Counted from the first letter of the stretch, positions 1 through 8,648 are shown. The stretch is 64,000 nt of DNA from Bacteroidota bacterium (GCA_023433345.1 JAEZDA010000037.1:1-64000), one strand, 5' to 3'. Numbers and translations are program-made. The notes: generated by a model not told the origin, from the sequence alone.

Positions 1-1154
1 CCACGATAAACGGCGTGTTAACCCAAGGCATGGAAATTCCACTGGTACTAAAGCGCTCTTCAACAGGGGCGACGGCTTCAAAACCAACAATTAAAAAGCA
101 AACGCCGGTACCGCCATTTCCTTATAAGAGTGAAGAGGTCACCTTTGAAAATACGAAAGCAGGCATCAAACTTTCAGGAACACTTACAATTCCAAAAGAA
201 ACTAACGGTAAGGGCTACCCAGCGGTTGTGCTTATTTCGGGCAGCGGTCCGCAAGACAGAGATGAAACCCTGATGGGACACAAGCCTTTTGCCGTAATTG
301 CTGATCATCTCACCAGGTTAGGAATGATGGTATTGCGATATGATGACAGGGGAACCGGTAGTTCAACCGGAGATTTTTCTTCCGCAACCTCCCTTGATTT
401 TAAGACCGATGCGGAAGCTGCTGTACATTTTCTTTCTAAACGCAAAGACGTTGATTTGAAAAAGATCGGGCTTTTAGGTCATAGTGAGGGCGGGCTCATT
501 GCACCTCTCGTGGCAAACGAAAATAAAAACGTAAACTTCATTATTCTGCTTGCAGGGCCCGGAGTGCCTGTCAGCCAGTTGATGCGTGAGCAGAATGTAT
601 CTATATTAAAAAGACAGGGCGTAGATACCGGAGCAGCGGATGCCTATGGAAAATTATACAGCGATGTTATTTCCATTGTGCGAAGTTCAACCCCTCATGA
701 GGAAAAGATCGATAAGGTAATGGACGTGGCTCGCGGATGGGAGAAAGAACAACCTTCCGGAAGAGCAAAAGCGCTGGGACTTCATGGAGAGCAGTGGCAA
801 AAAAACTTTGCACAACAAATGGTAGATCAAACTTCAGGGAAATGGATGCAATACTTTTTAAATTATGATCCGCAGCCCGCGTTAAAGAAATTGAAAATAA
901 AAGTATTGGCTCTTAACGGTGATAAAGACAGCCAGGTGGTTGGAGAAAGTAATCTTGCAGCAATTGAAACTGCCCTGGAACAATCTGGATCGCCGGCATA
1001 CAAGGTGGTATCATTACCAGGATTGAACCACCTTTTTCAAAATTGCACAACCTGCACGGTAGCTGAGTACGGCGCTCTTGAAGAAACAATATCGCCTGCC
1101 GCTTTGTCGGAAATTTCCACCTGGTTAAAAGAGGAAAATATTTTTAGGAAATAA
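1..1154 (+). CDS. Alpha/beta hydrolase, 5'-truncated by window edge
   Basis: C-terminal 380 or so residues of a serine hydrolase of the alpha/beta fold (Hydrolase_4 / acyl aminoacyl-peptidase-like). The reading frame is open to the left edge, so the true start lies outside; a GTG at 15 is only an internal codon in my view. Counting from that GTG, the nucleophile elbow GHSEGG puts Ser at 157, the acid is probably Asp305 in the NGDKDSQV stretch, and the base is His339 in GLNHLF, so the triad is complete. The oxyanion-side motif GSGPQDRDE is also present. The segment before the hydrolase domain (LTQGMEIPLVLKR) resembles the linker that in this family follows an N-terminal secreted domain, so a periplasmic or secreted esterase/peptidase is likely. 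Substrate unknown. Confidence 0.85.
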   Translation, partial: TINGVLTQGMEIPLVLKRSSTGATASKPTIKKQTPVPPFPYKSEEVTFENTKAGIKLSGTLTIPKETNGKGYPAVVLISGSGPQDRDETLMGHKPFAVIADHLTRLGMMVLRYDDRGTGSSTGDFSSATSLDFKTDAEAAVHFLSKRKDVDLKKIGLLGHSEGGLIAPLVANENKNVNFIILLAGPGVPVSQLMREQNVSILKRQGVDTGAADAYGKLYSDVISIVRSSTPHEEKIDKVMDVARGWEKEQPSGRAKALGLHGEQWQKNFAQQMVDQTSGKWMQYFLNYDPQPALKKLKIKVLALNGDKDSQVVGESNLAAIETALEQSGSPAYKVVSLPGLNHLFQNCTTCTVAEYGALEETISPAALSEISTWLKEENIFRK

Positions 1155-1157
1155 GAG

Positions 1158-1189
1158 GATCTCCGGCGGGGTTGATAAAGCCGGAGATC
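1158..1189. terminator. Bidirectional hairpin terminator between convergent genes
   Basis: A perfect 10-base inverted repeat, GATCTCCGGC / GCCGGAGATC, with a 12-base loop sits in the 50-base gap between two convergent genes. Short T-rich tails follow on both strands, so it can serve either gene. Confidence 0.75.
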
Positions 1190-1204
1190 ACTCGTTTATA
1201 CCAA

Positions 1205-1660
1205 TCACTGTTTTGCAAGTTTAGTTCTTTGAACTACGCTTATTGCTCCCTCACTATTGCATTTCAGTTTGAGAAGACGTTTTTCATTTACTGCCGTCAC
1301 ATAGAAAATAGTTTCGCCGTCGAAGCTTACGCGGAACACTTGTGGGCTGATGGTATAATTTCCAAACTGCTCACGAAGGCCAATGCGCGTCATAAGAGGT
1401 ATATCTTCAAGAGACAGAAATTCAGATGTGCCCACCATTTCGCCTTTTTCAGTGTATGCAACGTTCACTTCTTTATTATCGAGAATAAATGTGGCAAAGT
1501 AAAAATTCTCAACCTTATCCCACTTAACACCTTTGGCATTTGTGAATGCCGAGCGGAAAGCCAGTTTAACATCAGTAGACACACTTTCTTCAGGGATTGC
1601 CATAGCCATGCTGCTTACGAACAAGGCCAATGCTGTAATAGCGATGCGGATCTTTTTCAT
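1205..1660 (-). CDS. Secreted PepSY-like small protein
   Basis: A 151-residue exported protein. An N-terminal signal peptide (MKKIRIAITALALF...AMA) is followed by a domain of about 125 residues rich in alternating strand patterns, including VKWDKVENFYFATF and KEVNVAYTEKGEMVG. These resemble the PepSY-like/BLIP-like periplasmic proteins common in Bacteroidota. The ATG at 1660 is chosen because it starts the signal peptide directly; an in-frame codon at 1711 would add a non-signal extension running back into the promoter. The function of this family is not established. It stands alone, with its own promoter and a shared terminator downstream. Confidence 0.7.
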   Translation of the reverse strand: MKKIRIAITALALFVSSMAMAIPEESVSTDVKLAFRSAFTNAKGVKWDKVENFYFATFILDNKEVNVAYTEKGEMVGTSEFLSLEDIPLMTRIGLREQFGNYTISPQVFRVSFDGETIFYVTAVNEKRLLKLKCNSEGAISVVQRTKLAKQ

Positions 1661-1696
1661 TTTTTTAATTTTTAGTTTGAATTGATGATTGCAGGT

Positions 1697-1727
1697 CAAA
1701 AGTAGAAGCATGTATAAGTGTTAGCAA
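1697..1727 (-). promoter_or_regulatory. Bacteroidota-type promoter for the PepSY-like gene
   Basis: On the minus strand TTG (1727-1725), 20 bases of spacer, then TACTTTTG (1704-1697), matching the phylum consensus TTG...TAnnTTTG. It lies 37 bases before the chosen ATG, which supports that start. Confidence 0.6.
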
Positions 1728-1786
1728 TTGTATTGTGATTAAAATCACCCGATTATCATCTTCTTTACATGAACGGAAAAAATTAA

Positions 1787-1804
1787 CTACGAAATTTAAC
1801 GTAG
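1787..1804. other. Inverted repeat in divergent intergenic region
   Basis: CTACG and CGTAG are separated by 8 A/T bases, between two divergently transcribed genes. It could be an operator for either gene, but a 5-base arm is weak evidence and no neighbouring regulator is present. Confidence 0.25.
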
Positions 1805-1914
1805 ATCAAGTATTATAAGCGTGAAATATCCAATTGTAAATTCCTGTTAACAAAAAGCTAAATGATGTCAATACGATGTTAAAAGGGGGAAGCGGAGAGC
1901 TGTACCTTTAAAAA

Positions 1915-2508
1915 ATGAATTTGCTGGCCCATGCATATTTGTCGTTTGGAGATGCAGATGTGTTGGTCGGCAACATGATAAGCGACCACGTAAAAGGAAA
2001 GGACCAATTTAACTTTCCGGAACAGATCCGCCGCGGAATTAAATTACACCGGGAAATTGATACTTATACTGATGAACACCCGGCAACCCGGGAACTGAAA
2101 AGCTATTTCAAGCCAACTTACAGGCTCTATGCAGCTCCAATATCAGATATTGTCTACGACCATTTTCTTGCAACCGATGTGAATGAGTTTTCAACAGGAG
2201 AAACCCTGTTTCGGTTTAGCATCGAAACCTATTCGCAACTGGAGAAAATGAAACCGTGGTTCCCTGCCGGCTTTCAGCAGATCTTTCCCTACATGCAACA
2301 ATATAACTGGTTGTACAACTATCGGTTCAACGAAGGAATCTCCAAAAGTATTCAGAGCCTCGTGCGAAGGGCAAAATTCATCAGCGAGTATGAAGACGCG
2401 GTAAATATCTTCCTGGAAAATAAAGCGGCTATGCGTACCTGTTATGAAGACTTTTTCCCGTCACTGAAAAAACATGCGCTGGAAGTTTTAGCAAATCTTA
2501 AAAAGTGA
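1915..2508 (+). CDS. acpH: Acyl carrier protein phosphodiesterase-like protein
   Basis: A 197-residue protein of the AcpH/DUF479 family, close to the usual length of about 195. Family hallmarks are NLLAHAYLS at the N terminus, GNMISDHVKG, the GIKLHREIDTYTDEHP block, and DIVYDHFLA, with the histidines and aspartates expected of an HD-like metal-dependent phosphodiesterase. Established members hydrolyse the 4'-phosphopantetheine linkage of holo-ACP, giving apo-ACP in the cytosol. Bacteroidota members are not well characterised, so the reaction is inferred by family. A TACCTTTA word (1903-1910) directly before the ATG resembles the -7 element. Confidence 0.85.
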   Translation: MNLLAHAYLSFGDADVLVGNMISDHVKGKDQFNFPEQIRRGIKLHREIDTYTDEHPATRELKSYFKPTYRLYAAPISDIVYDHFLATDVNEFSTGETLFRFSIETYSQLEKMKPWFPAGFQQIFPYMQQYNWLYNYRFNEGISKSIQSLVRRAKFISEYEDAVNIFLENKAAMRTCYEDFFPSLKKHALEVLANLKK

Positions 2509-2515
2509 TCGTTGT

Positions 2516-2523
2516 TATATTTG
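2516..2523 (+). promoter_or_regulatory. Possible -7 element (TATATTTG)
   Basis: TATATTTG matches TAnnTTTG and lies 15 bases before the start of the first DUF2911 gene. No good -33 element is visible, so this is a partial promoter call. Confidence 0.35.
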
Positions 2524-2537
2524 CTCAAAATATTTGC

Positions 2538-3092
2538 ATGGCGAAGTTATTTTTTACCTGGTTCCTCATCTTCCTTGCCTCTGCCGCAGGGGCGCAGGAT
2601 GTTCCCGTAGACAAGTCGCCTTTGGATGTTATTTACTATCCGGCAAATTATCCTGTTCTGAAAATACAGGATAAGGTATCTGAGCCACCGGTTGCCCGTT
2701 TGTTTTACAGCAGGCCTCAAAAAGCAGGAAGGGTAGTGTTTGGTGAGCTTATTGAATATGGGAAGGTTTGGAGGCTTGGCGCTAATGAAGCAACAGAACT
2801 TGAACTCTTTCAGCCGGTGACGGTGAACAAAACTCGGATAAAAAAAGGCCGTTATACCTTATATGCCATTCCTTCTGAAAAAACATGGACGATAATATTC
2901 AACCGCGAAACAGACACTTGGGGAACATTCCGGTATAATCCCGAAAAAGATATCCTGAGAGTTGATCTCCCTGTTTCTCTGGAAGAAAACCCGGCAGAAT
3001 TTTTTTCTGCGGCATTTGAAAAGAACGGTAAAGGAATACTGCTTAAAATGAAGTGGGATAAAGCTGCGGTTTCACTGCCAATAAGTTTGTAA
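2538..3092 (+). CDS. DUF2911 secreted protein (first of tandem pair)
   Basis: 184 residues, with a signal peptide ending in AGA-QD. The rest is one DUF2911 domain: SPLDVIYYPANYPVL, ARLFYSRPQKAGR, the diagnostic WRLGANEATELE, GRYTLYAIP and WTIIFN. Members are exported beta-rich proteins of unknown function, abundant in Bacteroidota. The ATG at 2538 begins the signal peptide; a longer reading from 2505 would overlap the end of the preceding gene. The next gene is a paralogue 8 bases downstream, so the two probably share a transcript. Confidence 0.85.
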   Translation: MAKLFFTWFLIFLASAAGAQDVPVDKSPLDVIYYPANYPVLKIQDKVSEPPVARLFYSRPQKAGRVVFGELIEYGKVWRLGANEATELELFQPVTVNKTRIKKGRYTLYAIPSEKTWTIIFNRETDTWGTFRYNPEKDILRVDLPVSLEENPAEFFSAAFEKNGKGILLKMKWDKAAVSLPISL

Positions 3093-3100
3093 TATGCAGG

Positions 3101-3718
3101 ATGAAATTCTCAATACGCCTGCTTTCTTTTTTCCTTCTCATCCTCACTTCCTGTAACTCCGGCAAAAAGCGGGAGGTTGAACCCGTAAACTCGCTTCCGC
3201 AAAACGAATTCGCCGGTCCTGATCAATCCCCTATGGACATGGCATATCTGCCTTCAAATTTTCCTCTTTTGAAAATGAAAGGTAAAGATTCCATTCCTGT
3301 GATCGCTCGCATCATTTACAGCAGGCCTCATAAAAAAGGAAGAAAGATCTTCGGAACCGGAGCTGAAAATTTATGCCGTTACGGCCAGCCGTGGCGTCTC
3401 GGAGCGAATGAAGCAACTGAAATTGAATTTTTCCGGCCGGTAGTTTTCGGCGGACAGGTAGTTCAACCCGGCAGATACGTGATGTACTGCATTCCCGAAG
3501 AGAAAAAATGGACCATCATACTTAATACTAACCTTTACGCATGGGGGCTTCACATCAACCCTGAATATGATGTGGTGAAAACCAATGTGGACGTTAGAGA
3601 ACTTAATCCAGCACTGGAAGACTTTACCATGGTTTTTTTACCTGCCACCAATGGATCTGAGCTGCTCATGGCATGGGATAATGTAAAAGTTCTTGTGCCC
3701 ATTCAATTTCAACCTTAA
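3101..3718 (+). CDS. DUF2911 lipoprotein (second of tandem pair)
   Basis: 205 residues. The N terminus is a lipoprotein signal with lipobox LTSC (Cys18), so unlike its neighbour it should be lipid-anchored. The mature part repeats the DUF2911 signatures: SPMDMAYLPSNFPLLKM, ARIIYSRPHKKGR, WRLGANEATEIEF, GRYVMYCIP and WTIILN. The insertion TGAENLC just after the GRKIF segment is not in the paralogue. Tandem duplication followed by a change of anchoring is the simplest reading. Molecular role unknown. Confidence 0.85.
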   Translation: MKFSIRLLSFFLLILTSCNSGKKREVEPVNSLPQNEFAGPDQSPMDMAYLPSNFPLLKMKGKDSIPVIARIIYSRPHKKGRKIFGTGAENLCRYGQPWRLGANEATEIEFFRPVVFGGQVVQPGRYVMYCIPEEKKWTIILNTNLYAWGLHINPEYDVVKTNVDVRELNPALEDFTMVFLPATNGSELLMAWDNVKVLVPIQFQP

Positions 3719-3727
3719 CCAATTTGC

Positions 3728-5584
3728 ATGTGTGGCATCGCAGGCATCCTTTCTGAAAACCGCGCCCAGGTTCGGCCAGAGCTTATCAAAGCAATGGCAG
3801 ATAAACTCGCACACCGTGGGCCAGACGGAGAAGGATATTGGCTGAATAAGCATAATGAAATTGCATTAGGTCACCGCAGGCTTTCGATCATCGATCTTAG
3901 CGATGCCTCGGCGCAACCCATGACCTACCTCGATCGCTACACGATTACTTATAACGGAGAAATTTATAACTACCGGGAAATTCGCATCGAGCTAAAAAAA
4001 CAGGGCTACAGTTTTACATCCCGCGGAGATGCCGAAGTTATTCTCGCCGCGTATGATTGCTACAAAGAAAAATGCCTTAGCCTTTTTGACGGCATGTTTG
4101 CTTTTGCAATTTGGGATGAACTTGATAAAACACTCTTTGTGGCCCGCGACAGGTTCGGCGAAAAGCCTCTTTATTACTCCGCTTCTTCAAACACAATGTT
4201 CTTTTCAAGCGAAATGAAAGCCTTATGGGAAGCCGGCGTTCAAAGAACCATTGATGAAAAGATGATGTTGAACTACATCACCTTAGGCTACGTTCAAAAT
4301 CCTGCAGATAAATCTCAAACATTTTTCAGACAAATCTATTCCCTGCCTCCAGCTCACTTCATGCAGGTAAGCCTGTATCCTTTTAAAATTCATATCGAGC
4401 AGTTTTGGGATATAGACAAACAATACTGCCAGAAAATATCAGAAAGCCAGGCCTCGGAAAAACTGATGGAAATGCTAACCGACTCCATCAGGTTCAGGCT
4501 CAGGAGTGATGTGGAAGTGGGTACAAGCCTGAGTGGCGGAATTGACAGTTCAACCATTGCATGCCTGATAAAAAAAGGAATGGATGGTGATAAAAACTTT
4601 AAGACTTTCTCAGCGATTTTCCCGGGATTTGAAAAAGATGAATCAGCATATATCCGAGAACTTGTAGGAGAATTAGGATTGCAGAATTTTTCGGTTCAGC
4701 CTTCCGCCGAAGATTTCATAATGGACTTTGAAAAGCTTGCATGGCACCAGGAAGAGCCGTTTCCATCTTCAAGCATTTACGCGCAGTACAGGGTTTTCAA
4801 ACTTGCAAAAGAACATGGAGTGAAGGTATTGCTGGACGGGCAGGGAGCCGACGAGATCTTTGCCGGCTATCATAAATACATTCATTGGTTCTTACAGGAG
4901 GTTTTGAGCAGGCATCGTTTCAACAAATTCAGGCATGAAAAAAAAGCTTTCCATAAACACCAGATGCAGGTGAAATGGGACGTAAGAAACGTAGTTGCGG
5001 CATTCCTGCCCTCCCACGTGGCCATTGCACTTGAAAAAGCAGAATACAGGAGGATCATCCATCATCCTCACATCAACAGGTCATTGATCGCTCAGTCTAA
5101 AGGCCGCGAATGGGAAGGGGTTCATAAGCCCATCATTACAAAATTGAATGATATACTTTACTTCAACACTATGAGAAATGGCCTTGAAGAATTATTGCGA
5201 TTTGCAGATCGTAATTCCATGGCGCATGGCACTGAGGTGAGGCTTCCTTTCCTTCAACATCATCTGGTTTCATTTGCATTCTCGCTTCCATCAACTTTAA
5301 AGATCAACAATGGTTATCCGAAGTGGATCCTCCGGAAAACAATGGACGGGCAATTGCCCGGATCAATAAACTGGCGCACCGATAAAACCGCATATGAGCC
5401 CCCGCAAAAAATGTGGATGGAAAGCCCGCTGATGCAGGATTATATACATGAGGCAAAAAAGAAACTTGTGAATGAACAAATATTGAAACCTGCATGCATC
5501 AACAAAAAAGTTAGACCAATGAATGCGCATATGCCCGATAATTTCGACTGGCGTTACCTAAGCGCTGCCTTCCTGTATTCGTGA
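3728..5584 (+). CDS. asnB: Asparagine synthase, glutamine-hydrolysing
   Basis: 618 residues, typical for AsnB. The start is fixed by MCGIAGI, which places the catalytic glutaminase Cys at position 2 after Met removal. The N-terminal class II glutamine amidotransferase domain (about 1-210) has the RLSIIDLS and YNGEIYNYREIR motifs; the C-terminal synthetase has the ATP pyrophosphatase loop SGGIDS at 269-274 and the GQGADEIFAGY motif. It makes asparagine from aspartate, ATP and glutamine in the cytosol. Homologues of this form also occur in surface polysaccharide loci as amidotransferases, but nothing next to it here suggests that. It starts 9 bases after the DUF2911 pair. Confidence 0.93.
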   Translation: MCGIAGILSENRAQVRPELIKAMADKLAHRGPDGEGYWLNKHNEIALGHRRLSIIDLSDASAQPMTYLDRYTITYNGEIYNYREIRIELKKQGYSFTSRGDAEVILAAYDCYKEKCLSLFDGMFAFAIWDELDKTLFVARDRFGEKPLYYSASSNTMFFSSEMKALWEAGVQRTIDEKMMLNYITLGYVQNPADKSQTFFRQIYSLPPAHFMQVSLYPFKIHIEQFWDIDKQYCQKISESQASEKLMEMLTDSIRFRLRSDVEVGTSLSGGIDSSTIACLIKKGMDGDKNFKTFSAIFPGFEKDESAYIRELVGELGLQNFSVQPSAEDFIMDFEKLAWHQEEPFPSSSIYAQYRVFKLAKEHGVKVLLDGQGADEIFAGYHKYIHWFLQEVLSRHRFNKFRHEKKAFHKHQMQVKWDVRNVVAAFLPSHVAIALEKAEYRRIIHHPHINRSLIAQSKGREWEGVHKPIITKLNDILYFNTMRNGLEELLRFADRNSMAHGTEVRLPFLQHHLVSFAFSLPSTLKINNGYPKWILRKTMDGQLPGSINWRTDKTAYEPPQKMWMESPLMQDYIHEAKKKLVNEQILKPACINKKVRPMNAHMPDNFDWRYLSAAFLYS

Positions 5585-5609
5585 TCAGGCTCATTACAAA
5601 GCCTTTGTT

Positions 5610-5617
5610 TACATTTG
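5610..5617 (+). promoter_or_regulatory. Probable -7 element (TACATTTG)
   Basis: TACATTTG fits TAnnTTTG exactly and lies 19 bases before the ATG of the trans-sulfuration gene. A matching -33 element is not clear. Confidence 0.45.
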
Positions 5618-5636
5618 CCCTTCAATTTCAATAGTC

Positions 5637-6794
5637 ATGGATAATATAAGTAACAAGAAGATCGGAACCCGTTTTATTCACGCTGGTGCTCATCCTGACC
5701 CTTCCACCGGGGCAATTATGACTCCTATTTACCAAACCTCAACATTTGTGCAGGAGGCGCCGGGAGTGAACCAGGGTTTTGAATATGCGCGATCACAAAA
5801 CCCTACACGGAAAGCACTTGAGGAAGCACTCGCGGTAATTGAAAATGGAAAGTTCGGGCTAGCCTTCAGCAGCGGAGTTGCTGCCACAGATGCAGTGATC
5901 AAACTTCTTTCGCCGGGTGATGAAGTGATAACAGGAAATGACCTCTATGGCGGCACCTATAGGCTATTCTCCAAAATATTCGAAAAGTTTGGGATCAAAT
6001 TCCACTATGTTGACACAACGGACCCCGCCAACATTGAAAAACTCATCTCACCTTCTACAAAACTTGTCTGGATCGAAACACCGACCAACCCGTTGATGAG
6101 CGTTACCGACATTCATGCCGTTTCAAAACTTGCAAGAAAAGCAGGAGCGCTGCTATGCGTGGACAATACCTTTGCCTCGCCATATCTTCAAAACCCGCTT
6201 GATCTCGGAGCAGACATCGTAATGCACTCATCTACCAAGTACCTCGGCGGTCATAGCGATGTTATTCAGGGAGCGCTTGTAATGAATGATGCTGACCTGC
6301 GCGAAAAATTATTTTTTATACAGAAAAGTTGCGGCGCCGTTCCCGGCCCTATGGATTGTTTCCTTGTACTTCGCGGTATTAAAACACTGCACGTTCGAAT
6401 GAAGCAACATAACGAGAACGGCTACATGATCGCACACTTTTTAAGAAAACATCCTTCGGTTGACAAGGTTTACTGGTGTGGCTTTCAAGACCATCCAAAC
6501 CATGATATTGCAAAAGTTCAAATGAGAGGTTTCGGTGGCATGATGAGCTTTACTTTAAAAGACGACAGTATTGAAGCTGCTAAAAAGGTGCTTACTTCCA
6601 CAAAAATATTCTCTCTTGCAGAAAGCCTGGGAGGAGTTGAATCACTTATTAATCACCCTGCAAGCATGACGCACGCAAGTATCCCCCGGGAGGAGCGGTT
6701 AAAGTACGGACTAACGGATGGGCTTATACGCCTGAGTGTGGGGATAGAAGATGCCGACGACCTCATTGAAGATCTAAAACAGGCAATAGGCTAA
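5637..6794 (+). CDS. PLP-dependent trans-sulfuration enzyme (cystathionine gamma-synthase/lyase type)
   Basis: 385 residues, the normal length for the Cys/Met metabolism PLP family. Visible signatures are YARSQNPTR, the SSGVAATDAV region, DLYGGTYRLF, WIETPTNPL, VDNTFASPYLQNPL, and the PLP-binding SSTKYLGGHSDV with the Schiff-base Lys201. The C-terminal SLAESLGGVESL and HPASMTHASIPREER blocks are also intact. The family includes cystathionine gamma-synthase, gamma-lyase and O-succinylhomoserine sulfhydrylase. Residues alone do not separate these and no methionine gene flanks it, so I give no symbol. A terminator follows directly. Confidence 0.9.
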   Translation: MDNISNKKIGTRFIHAGAHPDPSTGAIMTPIYQTSTFVQEAPGVNQGFEYARSQNPTRKALEEALAVIENGKFGLAFSSGVAATDAVIKLLSPGDEVITGNDLYGGTYRLFSKIFEKFGIKFHYVDTTDPANIEKLISPSTKLVWIETPTNPLMSVTDIHAVSKLARKAGALLCVDNTFASPYLQNPLDLGADIVMHSSTKYLGGHSDVIQGALVMNDADLREKLFFIQKSCGAVPGPMDCFLVLRGIKTLHVRMKQHNENGYMIAHFLRKHPSVDKVYWCGFQDHPNHDIAKVQMRGFGGMMSFTLKDDSIEAAKKVLTSTKIFSLAESLGGVESLINHPASMTHASIPREERLKYGLTDGLIRLSVGIEDADDLIEDLKQAIG

Positions 6795-6819
6795 AATTCC
6801 AAATCTTTAAGTTTTAAAC

Positions 6820-6845
6820 GTGTTCCGGCTGAACACATTTTTTTT
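6820..6845 (+). terminator. Rho-independent terminator
   Basis: GTGTTC-CGGCT-GAACAC hairpin followed by ATTTTTTTT, 25 bases after the stop of the trans-sulfuration gene. It also shows that the next gene cannot start here, although its frame is open this far upstream. Confidence 0.8.
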
Positions 6846-6945
6846 ATCCCATATTTTAACCGGTTCACACCCTCATTTCAACGTTTCATCCTTTTTGCGA
6901 ATTCTGCTTTCATTATCATTCCGATCTTTTGCAAAAATTTCCACC

Positions 6946-7608
6946 ATGAGAATTAAAAGATCAATACTACTCCTCTTTGCACTGACGGCATTATTTCTTC
7001 TGGGTTGTGAAAAAGAAACCATTGACGGCAATGGCCCGGTGCAGGAAGAATTAAGAAGTACACCTGAATTCACCAAGATCAGTACTTCAGGATCAACGGG
7101 CGTTAAAATTCACCAGGGAAATTCCTTCCAGGTAAAACTCAAAGGATACTCCAATCTTCTCCCACATTTTGAAACTAAGGTTGTAAATGGCGAATTAAGG
7201 CTGGGATATGCAAGCGATGTGTCTGTAAGAAATGACAACCTGGAAGTTCATGTAGTGATGCCATTGCTAACCGGCCTTAAAATAAGTGGTTCTTCTGAAA
7301 TTGATGCAAATGGCCCGTTCCCAGCCGTGCAGGAGTCCACCTTTAGTATTTCAGGCTCAGGAAAGATGTACATTGAAGAGATGCAAACAAACATTATGAA
7401 TGCCCAAATTAGTGGCAGCGGAGAAATCTTTGGCTTTGGGCTACGGTCGATGAATGCGGAAATAGATATTTCAGGAAGCGGAATTGCGGAAGTGTTCGTT
7501 GAAAATCAACTTAGGGCGAATATCTCAGGCAGCGGAACGATATTTTACCGTGGCAACCCAACAGTACAGTCAACCATAAGTGGCAGTGGGCGCGTAATTC
7601 CACAATAA
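6946..7608 (+). CDS. GIN-domain (DUF2807) lipoprotein
   Basis: 220 residues. The lipoprotein signal ends in LLGC followed by EKET, so it is lipid-anchored. The mature protein is a putative auto-transporter adhesin head GIN domain (DUF2807): after FTKISTSGSTGVKI there are six copies of an ISGSG or ISGSS motif spaced about 15-35 residues apart, as expected for a right-handed beta-helix of short strands. The ATG at 6946 begins the signal peptide. The longer open frame to the left runs through a terminator and is rejected. Function unknown; usually described as surface or periplasmic. Confidence 0.85.
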   Translation: MRIKRSILLLFALTALFLLGCEKETIDGNGPVQEELRSTPEFTKISTSGSTGVKIHQGNSFQVKLKGYSNLLPHFETKVVNGELRLGYASDVSVRNDNLEVHVVMPLLTGLKISGSSEIDANGPFPAVQESTFSISGSGKMYIEEMQTNIMNAQISGSGEIFGFGLRSMNAEIDISGSGIAEVFVENQLRANISGSGTIFYRGNPTVQSTISGSGRVIPQ

Positions 7609-7622
7609 TATGTTCGCTGGTT

Positions 7623-7630
7623 TACCTTTG
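7623..7630 (+). promoter_or_regulatory. Probable -7 element (TACCTTTG)
   Basis: An exact TAnnTTTG word ends only 5 bases before the GTG at 7636. If used, the transcript would be nearly leaderless and the GTG at 7630 could not be the start codon. Confidence 0.45.
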
Positions 7631-7635
7631 TGAAA

Positions 7636-8409
7636 GTGCAAAATGATAAGCTGAAACAATTTCTCGAAAGAAAGGCAAATGAATTTAATCGTTCTTCCTT
7701 CATAGCCGCGGACCCTGTTTGTATACCGCACATGTTCTCTAAAAAACAGGACGTTGAGATCGCTGGCTTCTTCGCGGCTATATTCGCCTGGGGAAACAGG
7801 AGAACAATCATTAATAAGTGTGATGAGTTGATGAAGCTGATGGATAACTCACCTCACGAGTTCTGCCTTCACCATAAGGAAAAAGATCTGCAGCGGCTTT
7901 TGAATTTCAAACACCGAACATTCAATGCCACCGATCTTCTTTATTTCATTTCCTTTTTTAAAGCTCACTATTTACAACACGCATCTTTTGAAAGTGCCTT
8001 TTCAAAATGGATGACAGGGGCAGATGCGAATGTAGAAAGCGCTCTGAATGGATTTCATCACCATTTCTTTTCACTGGATGATGTTCCATCGCGAACATTG
8101 AAACACATCGCCTCTCCTGCAAAAAAATCCACATGCAAAAGGCTGAACATGTTTTTGAGATGGATGGTGAGAAATGATAAAAATGGAGTTGATTTGGGAA
8201 TCTGGAAGAGCATCAAACCCGCACAACTTGTGATTCCCATTGATGTACATGTTGCGCGCGTGGCACGTCACTTCAATTTGCTGGAAAGACCTGCGACAGA
8301 TTGGTTGGCCGCAGTTGAACTTACAGAAAGGTTGAAGGAATTTGATGCAATTGATCCGGTTAAATACGACTTCGCCCTGTTTGGACTGGGTGTGTTGGAA
8401 AAGTTTTAA
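7636..8409 (+). CDS. TIGR02757 family (DUF2400) protein
   Basis: About 257 residues matching the TIGR02757/DUF2400 family: NEFNRSSFIAADPVCIPHMF, the EIAGFFAAIFAWGNRRTIINKCDELM block, KRLNMFLRWMVR, and the C-terminal IPIDVHVARVARHF. The family is widespread in Bacteroidota and spirochaetes with no established function; the basic, conserved central block suggests a nucleic-acid role, which is inference. No ATG is available at the N terminus: GTG at 7636 is preferred over GTG at 7630 because the latter lies in a promoter-like word. The next gene starts 8 bases after the stop. Confidence 0.85.
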   Translation: MQNDKLKQFLERKANEFNRSSFIAADPVCIPHMFSKKQDVEIAGFFAAIFAWGNRRTIINKCDELMKLMDNSPHEFCLHHKEKDLQRLLNFKHRTFNATDLLYFISFFKAHYLQHASFESAFSKWMTGADANVESALNGFHHHFFSLDDVPSRTLKHIASPAKKSTCKRLNMFLRWMVRNDKNGVDLGIWKSIKPAQLVIPIDVHVARVARHFNLLERPATDWLAAVELTERLKEFDAIDPVKYDFALFGLGVLEKF

Positions 8410-8417
8410 ATTGCCAG

Positions 8418-8648
8418 ATGCGAAAGAGTGAAGGGCAAAAGGTTGTTGGAATATTTGTTTTGTACCTCGCGGTTTTTTTTGGAATGGAAATATTTTTTGA
8501 GATCGTAGGCGTTTGGGATCACGACAGGCCGTGGTGGTTGATACTTGCAAAAAGCCTTACAATGGCGACTGTTCTCACAGTGTTTTTTAATTGGAAGTTC
8601 TTGCAGAAATCATTTAAAAAGAAATCTCATGAACAAAAAGATCTTTGA
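8418..8648 (+). CDS. Small two-helix membrane protein
   Basis: 76 residues, not recognised. Two hydrophobic segments (about 9-28 and 41-59) flank a polar turn WDHDRPWW, and the C terminus is lysine-rich, so an inner-membrane hairpin with cytosolic ends is likely. It starts 8 bases after the upstream gene and overlaps the next by 20 bases, which supports real co-translation. Function unknown. Confidence 0.6.
   Translation: MRKSEGQKVVGIFVLYLAVFFGMEIFFEIVGVWDHDRPWWLILAKSLTMATVLTVFFNWKFLQKSFKKKSHEQKDL

Noticed and set aside
1172..1675. Plus-strand frame opposite the PepSY-like gene
   Set aside because: It is a shadow; the minus-strand frame has a signal peptide, a promoter and a terminator.
6820..6945. 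Upstream extension of the GIN lipoprotein
   Set aside because: It runs through a terminator hairpin, and the lipoprotein signal starts at 6946.
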